Shown piece after piece: positions 59,191 through 64,000 of a stretch of 64,000 bases of DNA. A program made the position numbers and the translations under genes. The stretch comes from Protula sp. h YS-2021 (taxonomy: Eukaryota; Annelida; Polychaeta; Sabellida; Serpulidae). Position 1 is the stretch's first letter; each line of letters opens with the position of its first letter. The DNA lies in the NCBI GenBank assembly GCA_949752745.1, contig OX457029.1, forward strand, positions 41,418,500 to 41,482,499, in the 5' to 3' direction. The notes under the pieces were generated by a model. The model worked only from the letters and a program-made list of their open reading frames with translations. It was not told the DNA's origin and made no database searches.

Positions 59191-59484
59191 CTGGTATCAC
59201 AGCGATACACGCTGGGATCACAGTGATACACGCTGGGATCACAGTGATACACGCTGGTAGCAAACTGATAAATGCTGGTATCATAGTGATACACGCTGGT
59301 ATCACAGTGATTCACGTTGTCACACTGATACACACTAGCAGTACACTGATACACGGTGGTATCATACTGACACATGCTGGTATAACACTGATACATGCTG
59401 GTATCACAGTGATACGCGCTTTTATCACACTGATACATATTAGCATCACACCGATACACGTTGGTATCACACTGATTCTACAAT
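59191..59484. repeat. 21-bp minisatellite
   Basis: Fourteen units of GCTGGTATCACAGTGATACAC type, one shortened to 18 bp. Because 21 is seven codons, both strands are open (IHAGITV-type and YHCDTSV-type heptads). There is no start, signal or conserved codon bias to suggest a protein. Confidence 0.95.
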
Positions 59485-61895
59485 TGTTAGCGTATAACTA
59501 TCATTACACTGTTACACCTGTTACCTGGCATCACATGAAATCAATAGAAAATAACATCTGCTTGTAACATCGTATTATTTAAAATAAAAATTTTGAACCA
59601 AATAAGAAACCAGATATTTTTGTACACTATTCCAGAAAAGACTACCGATAAATCAAATGCCACAGAAACTGATTTTTAATCATTATTTTATCATTTTAGG
59701 TGTCAGAATATATGAAACACTTAAATATTGAAAACATGAATAAATTTAGATAGGTTATTCAACTCTAAACTACCGACATTTAACAAAAAGCCAAAATAAC
59801 AATCCAAATTTCAAACAGGGCCAAAAGATAAGAATTTACATTGTTCAACCTATTTTCACCCATAAAACAACTAAAGCATTATTACTTTATTTGAGATTCG
59901 ATTTGTTGGTAGTCTATTCCAGAATAGTCTACCAGAAATATCTGTTTTTGTATTTGCTCTAGAATTCTTATAATAATGCAGTGTTTTGTTTTAAATTGAA
60001 ATATTTTTTGAGAAGAGAACAGAGCGAGAACATTTTTTGGTTATAACTGACAGTCATTTTTAACGTAAGAAGATCATCACAAAGTGAGTATTTTCTTATG
60101 CTTTGCTAGAATAATTAATCTATACTTAAATCAAGTACGTATGATTATGTACTTTAAAATACTTAATTAAGTATACATGACACGTACCCAGAATACATCT
60201 AGGAAAAAATGACAACTGAATTCTTATTCAGTTTTGTTGGGGATAGGGGAAGTGGGGTGGGGGTGGGGGTTAATTTCAAATGAACAACACAGTCTAATTG
60301 GCAACGACACTAGGCACAAAACAGGGTCTTCAACACCTGTTTACAGCAAGATTACCGCTCTACGCACTTATTAATTTTACAAGTGCCAGTATCGCAAAGT
60401 GTTTTTTTTTTTGGCACGCTGTCGCTTAAGATAGCTATCTTATGAGTAAATGAATGCATCTGCGTACAATAGTACCCTTCAATAGCTCTGTGTATCATAG
60501 TTTTCTTGGATATACAGTGTGTACAAAATAGTATCAAAAATATATATTATACTACTCATACAAAAGTATTAACATTTTCTAAAAGTTACTTGAAAATATG
60601 AAGCTAGACTTCTTCTTAAAAAAGCGTAAAACTTAAACAAGAAATATATATAATACAATGCTATGAAAACAAATTCTATGCGCTTGGGAAAATAATGTAA
60701 TCGCGAAATGAGACAATGCCATCACTGTTATTCAGGGCAAACGTAAATTTTGCTTCCAAGCTAAAGTGCACAAGCAATTACTGTAAGCAAATCTTTGCAA
60801 ATTCATGGGAATACAATTGAAGAAAAATGTGTCTGAATCACATAATCAGGGATGCCATTATGATCAATAGTGAACTATTTTCATCTGATTATATCCATTT
60901 CAAAACAGTAACATCCCGCCCACCCAAAATTAAAATTTACTGGAAGACAAATAACGCTTGTTTTAGAGCAGCGGTAACTCTCGAACATCTAAGCAAGATA
61001 AATAAACAAGCATAAACTTACTCATTTCAAACAGATCTTGACTTCCGTAGCAGAGAAATGAAAAGTAGTGACACAGCTTCTAGAATGTGTAAAATGTGTT
61101 TGTGTTTGTTAACATGGCATTGTTGCCTTGTAGAGTTCACTTATGGAAATATATACATAATAAATTTCGAAACGTTTCTCTTAAAACGGTAAAAAAGTTT
61201 ATAGTTAAGATGCTTTCATGGATACCTATTATTTGTTTTTGAATTTTGTGCAGATCATTCTATTCCTCTCACAATGAAACGAAGGTAAACGTCTTTGTAA
61301 AACACTGCTCTAAACCTGTAATTCCACAAGTAGCCGGAAAAATACAGCTCTGACAGCAGGACGGAAAGGTGTGTATTTTTAATAATGCCAATTGCCAGGG
61401 ATAGTTAAAACCGGTCCAAAACAAAAAACATTGCACTTCGCTGGACAATTACCGAAGTAGCTGAGACGATGACGAAAGAAGGTTGTCATTTAGAAGTGAC
61501 CCTGTTAGTTTATCAACCAGGGAGGGTTCGAGACAGTTGATGGACAACCTGACTACATTCTCCCAAATCAAAACCAAATCAATGGCAATCTCTCAATTAA
61601 AAACTAGGCTACAAACAGACATCACACGATGGTGTGCAAACAACGCAAGAAGTCATGCTTCTTATGACGCTGTGTCAAAACTGGACCATACGGGCAGCTT
61701 CTTTTGCTGCTTTTTTTTGGGGGGGGGGGGCATCCAACCTGTAGCAAGAAAACAACTGATACGAGCCCAGGAAGTGTGAGACGGCATACGATTGGCTGCA
61801 ATGACATATCACAGCTCGTTTATGACGATTTCTGAATTGCAATTACCCGGATATGCCACGCCATTCTAAATGCAACAACAGATTTCACTTCTCCA
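59485..61895. other. Mostly AT-rich, no gene recognised
   Basis: It contains a TGGGG-rich tract at 60250-60270 and a G-run near 61718-61730. Frames up to 98 codons (61483-61779) are not supported. This is the 3' flank of the receptor-like gene on the minus strand. Confidence 0.55.
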
Positions 61896-61897
61896 TT

Positions 61898-62026
61898 TTA
61901 TTGAGGCAGAGGGTAATTTGAATAAATTATTGGCGGTTTGGCGGCCGCGCCACTACCAGACTGCTTCTTCATGAACGACAGGTTGGCGTACATAGGACCC
62001 GGGTTATCGTCGCTTGCTGCTTCCTT
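61898..62026 (-). CDS. Terminal coding exon of a receptor-like tail
   Basis: The acceptor is CTCTGTCTACAG (ending at 62027). It reads in phase 0 for 42 codons to TAA at 61898-61900, and AATAAA overlaps the stop. The peptide begins KEAASDDNPG and contains MYANLSF and IIYSNYPLPQ at the very end. YANL and YSNY fit the YxN pattern bound by Grb2-type SH2 domains when phosphorylated. It joins in frame to the exon at 62506-62687 across a 479-bp intron with canonical borders. Confidence 0.65.
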   Translation of the reverse strand, partial: KEAASDDNPGPMYANLSFMKKQSGSGAAAKPPIIYSNYPLPQ

Positions 62027-62505
62027 CTGTAGACAGAGACAAGTTACAGTGGTGATATATGAAGTTAACCCCACTTTAACCCACATCGGCTACTCCGACA
62101 CATTAGATGAAGCGTTATCAACTAGCCCAGTTACTAAGTATAATGCATTCCCGAGTGATATCGCCGACACACCACTCAGTTCCAACGTGTTTTTGCCATA
62201 TTCGTAACGATGGCCATCAAACGTGGTTTGACTTCATTTTGCTCTTAAAGTCGCACTCACGATTCTTTAAAAATAAGACAACTAACTATTATCAACTCAG
62301 ATGGGCATATAAAATCGGTGAATCGACTGAAAGTTTACTTTAGCATTGTTGAAAACGTTAAGAATTCTTTAATTTCGTGGTCTCACAAAACAATCGTAAC
62401 AGCGTTTTTGGTGAGGATGGACTGATCGGAGAGGGGGTAAGGAGGGAGAGTGGGGTTTACGTTATGTGGGAGCGGAGGGGGTGAGGGGGCAAGATGTTGC
62501 TTTAC

Positions 62506-62687
62506 CGTTTCCAGCTCCCCTCCGCAGCCAACGCTGGAGTAAGGATTCTGATCCTCATAGGCCTGTGGCATGAGCTGTCCTTGTTCTGCCTGGATCTCCT
62601 GGGTATTGCAGTGAGGGTTGTCACCGAGCTTTAGCTCCTGCCCACCCGCCAAATTCACCCACACGTTGGAATATTCGCCCTTTCTTC
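62506..62687 (-). CDS. Cytoplasmic-tail exon with tyrosine motifs
   Basis: A 182-nt exon with acceptor GTACTTATACAG (ending at 62688) and donor GTAAAG (from 62505). It starts in phase 1 and ends in phase 0, matching the next exon. It encodes a polar tail with GEYSNVWVNL, QAYEDQNPYSSV and an acidic Gln-rich centre. YSNV is a third YxN motif. No transmembrane exon was found in the remaining 1.3 kb, so the ectodomain must lie beyond the right edge. I infer a membrane receptor because of the clustered tyrosine motifs. The exact family is unknown. Confidence 0.65.
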
Positions 62688-63429
62688 CTGTATAAGTACA
62701 GCACACCATCGGGTTAACACAAAATGAAGGAAACAACTCGTGAGGTGACTGGGTCACACAAATCCTTTGCAGGATGGCCAGATGACTAAATGAATTTTGA
62801 ATTCTTTAAAAGGAGATCTAACCCTGGGTCTGGCCTAAATGAGGCAATCGGTGCGAAACTCAATCTTCTGCTTACCACCCCTAGCTGCCCGCACGAAACG
62901 TCCGTACAAAAGGGTATAAGGTCATATAAAATCGTATACGATCTTACACGAAATTTGCATGCAGGGTAGTTAAATTGCAAACTATTGCGTACTGTTGCGT
63001 ACTATTGCATGCGCGGAAGTTTGCTTTTATGTGGTTTAGTTTGCTTTTATACGCTTTTTTACGTTTCTGTCTGCTCAAACTTATGTTGAAAGCAAACCTA
63101 AAGATATAAAAACATACAAAAGCATACTAAACAATAACACGTCTTCCATGATTTCAAATGTGAACGATTGTATACAGCTGAAGTTTCCTATTACAATCTC
63201 ACTTTTTGCCTAATATTCAGGTGCACTGACGCCTATGAGGTAACTGAAATATTTTGAACCCAGTTTGTTCAAGTAAACCCATTTTATTTTTCTCGATTAA
63301 TCATTTAATGACTTATGTGGATTTTTACTTTTTGTCACAACGGCGGCTTGATAGGTAGTGAAGTTTTAAAATTTGGGTAACTGCAGAATTGCACTTGCTT
63401 CAATGAGACAAAGTCCTAATAAAGCAAAT
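62688..63429. other. Presumed intron of the receptor-like gene
   Basis: Sequence upstream (minus sense) of the first tail exon. No further exon was seen. It has a short tandem variation of TTGCGTACTATTGC near 62985-63015. Confidence 0.45.
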
Positions 63430-64000
63430 ATAAGTTTGTCAAGGGACAAAATCCCAGCTTACGAAAAAGTGATGAGAAATTCCAACGTACATGAGCAAGG
63501 GAATTTTCTTGAAAAAAACTGTGCTTCAAAAGGCGAGATGGCAAGGAGTTAGTTAAATAGTTTAGTAACCGAACCGAACGTAGACCGATAAATACATGCA
63601 AAAATTTTTATCTAGAAAAATGCCAAACAGATCTTTCGCATCAACGTACCGAAATTGTATCCAAACACGTGTACTGTTGGTCGTGCATACATAATTATTG
63701 CATGGCTTGCATTTCAGACCAATGCGCATGTTTATGTAACCTGCCTTATTCACACCAGTGCTTATGTTTATTTAACTTGCGTTGATTTGCGGTTCTTATT
63801 TTGGACGAGAGCGAATGTTTTTAGGTCGCGTTGATGCGCAGTTCGCATTTCGGACCAGTGCACATGTTTATTTAATTTACATTTCGAACCACTGCGCATG
63901 TTTAATTATCTTGTGTCTATGCGTGGTTGTTATTTCAGACCATATGTTTCTACTTGAGGTCACGTGGGGTTCTTATTTTAGACCAATGCACATGTTTAGC
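63430..64000 (+). mobile_element. Composite repeat element, copy 4 (start only)
   Basis: The head lies at 63430-63705 (AAGTTTGTCAAGGGACAAAA, CAGCTTACGAAAAAG, GACCGATAAATACATGCAAA) and is followed by family C units from about 63710 to the window edge. If the receptor-like gene extends right, this copy lies in one of its introns. Confidence 0.8.

Noticed and set aside
59142..59567. 141-codon frame with IHAGITV heptads
   Set aside because: It derives from a 21-bp minisatellite. Both strands are open and no signal or domain is present.

Overview
This window looks like nuclear DNA of a metazoan, probably a marine invertebrate (a mollusc or other lophotrochozoan is plausible, but the sequence does not prove it). 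It is AT-rich and has no operons. Introns have GT...AG borders. Immunoglobulin-type and cytoplasmic-tail exons sit far apart in a sea of tandem satellites, a Ty3/gypsy element, LINE pieces and a decayed Polinton/Maverick. Most long open frames are by-products of tandem repeats. No rRNA, tRNA or CRISPR array was found.

Layout. 1-3.1 kb: a ~138-bp satellite (family A). 3.1-7.2 kb: a ~307-bp family (B) with regularly spaced TGACGTCA palindromes, ending in (CA)n plus an exact hairpin. 7.28-7.62 kb: an Ig V-like exon on the minus strand, with a possible terminal tail exon at 7.86-8.10 kb. 10.5-17.25 kb: two head-to-tail copies of a composite repeat element (a unique head, a 51-bp array, a ~148-bp array, then an end hairpin). 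Two more copies start at 52.3 and 63.4 kb. 17.3-25.6 kb: mostly non-coding, with a ~390-bp direct duplication, a cluster of TATATAA/TTATATA hairpins, and an inverted island of family A. 25.6-29.4 kb: three plus-strand exons that read in phase to a stop and AATAAA, and carry an ITIM-like motif.

28.1-41.3 kb: a LINE endonuclease/linker fragment abuts an LTR at 28444. A Ty3/gypsy element on the minus strand (gag, RT thumb/RNase H, integrase) occupies ~35-39.4 kb. A second LTR with a recognisable primer-binding site ends at 39851, and LINE reverse transcriptase follows. The Ty3 element has lost its protease and most of RT, and its integrase is gapped and frameshifted. 41.4-47.5 kb: a decayed Polinton with packaging ATPase and capsid genes on plus and protein-primed DNA polymerase B on minus. 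49.5-52.2 kb: satellite arrays. 56.6-57.0 kb: a LINE 3' end. 58.1-59.5 kb: 44-bp and 21-bp minisatellites. 61.9-62.7 kb: the last two coding exons (minus strand) of a receptor-like gene whose tail has three YxN motifs.

How it fits together. The only plausible host coding signals are short exons of immunoglobulin/receptor-type genes: an Ig ectodomain exon and two or three tyrosine-motif tails. This suggests the edge of a repeat-rich immune-type receptor cluster, with genes on both strands and transposons filling introns and intergenic space. The least explained structures are the composite 51-bp/148-bp elements and the LTR pair that brackets an apparently host-like exon.
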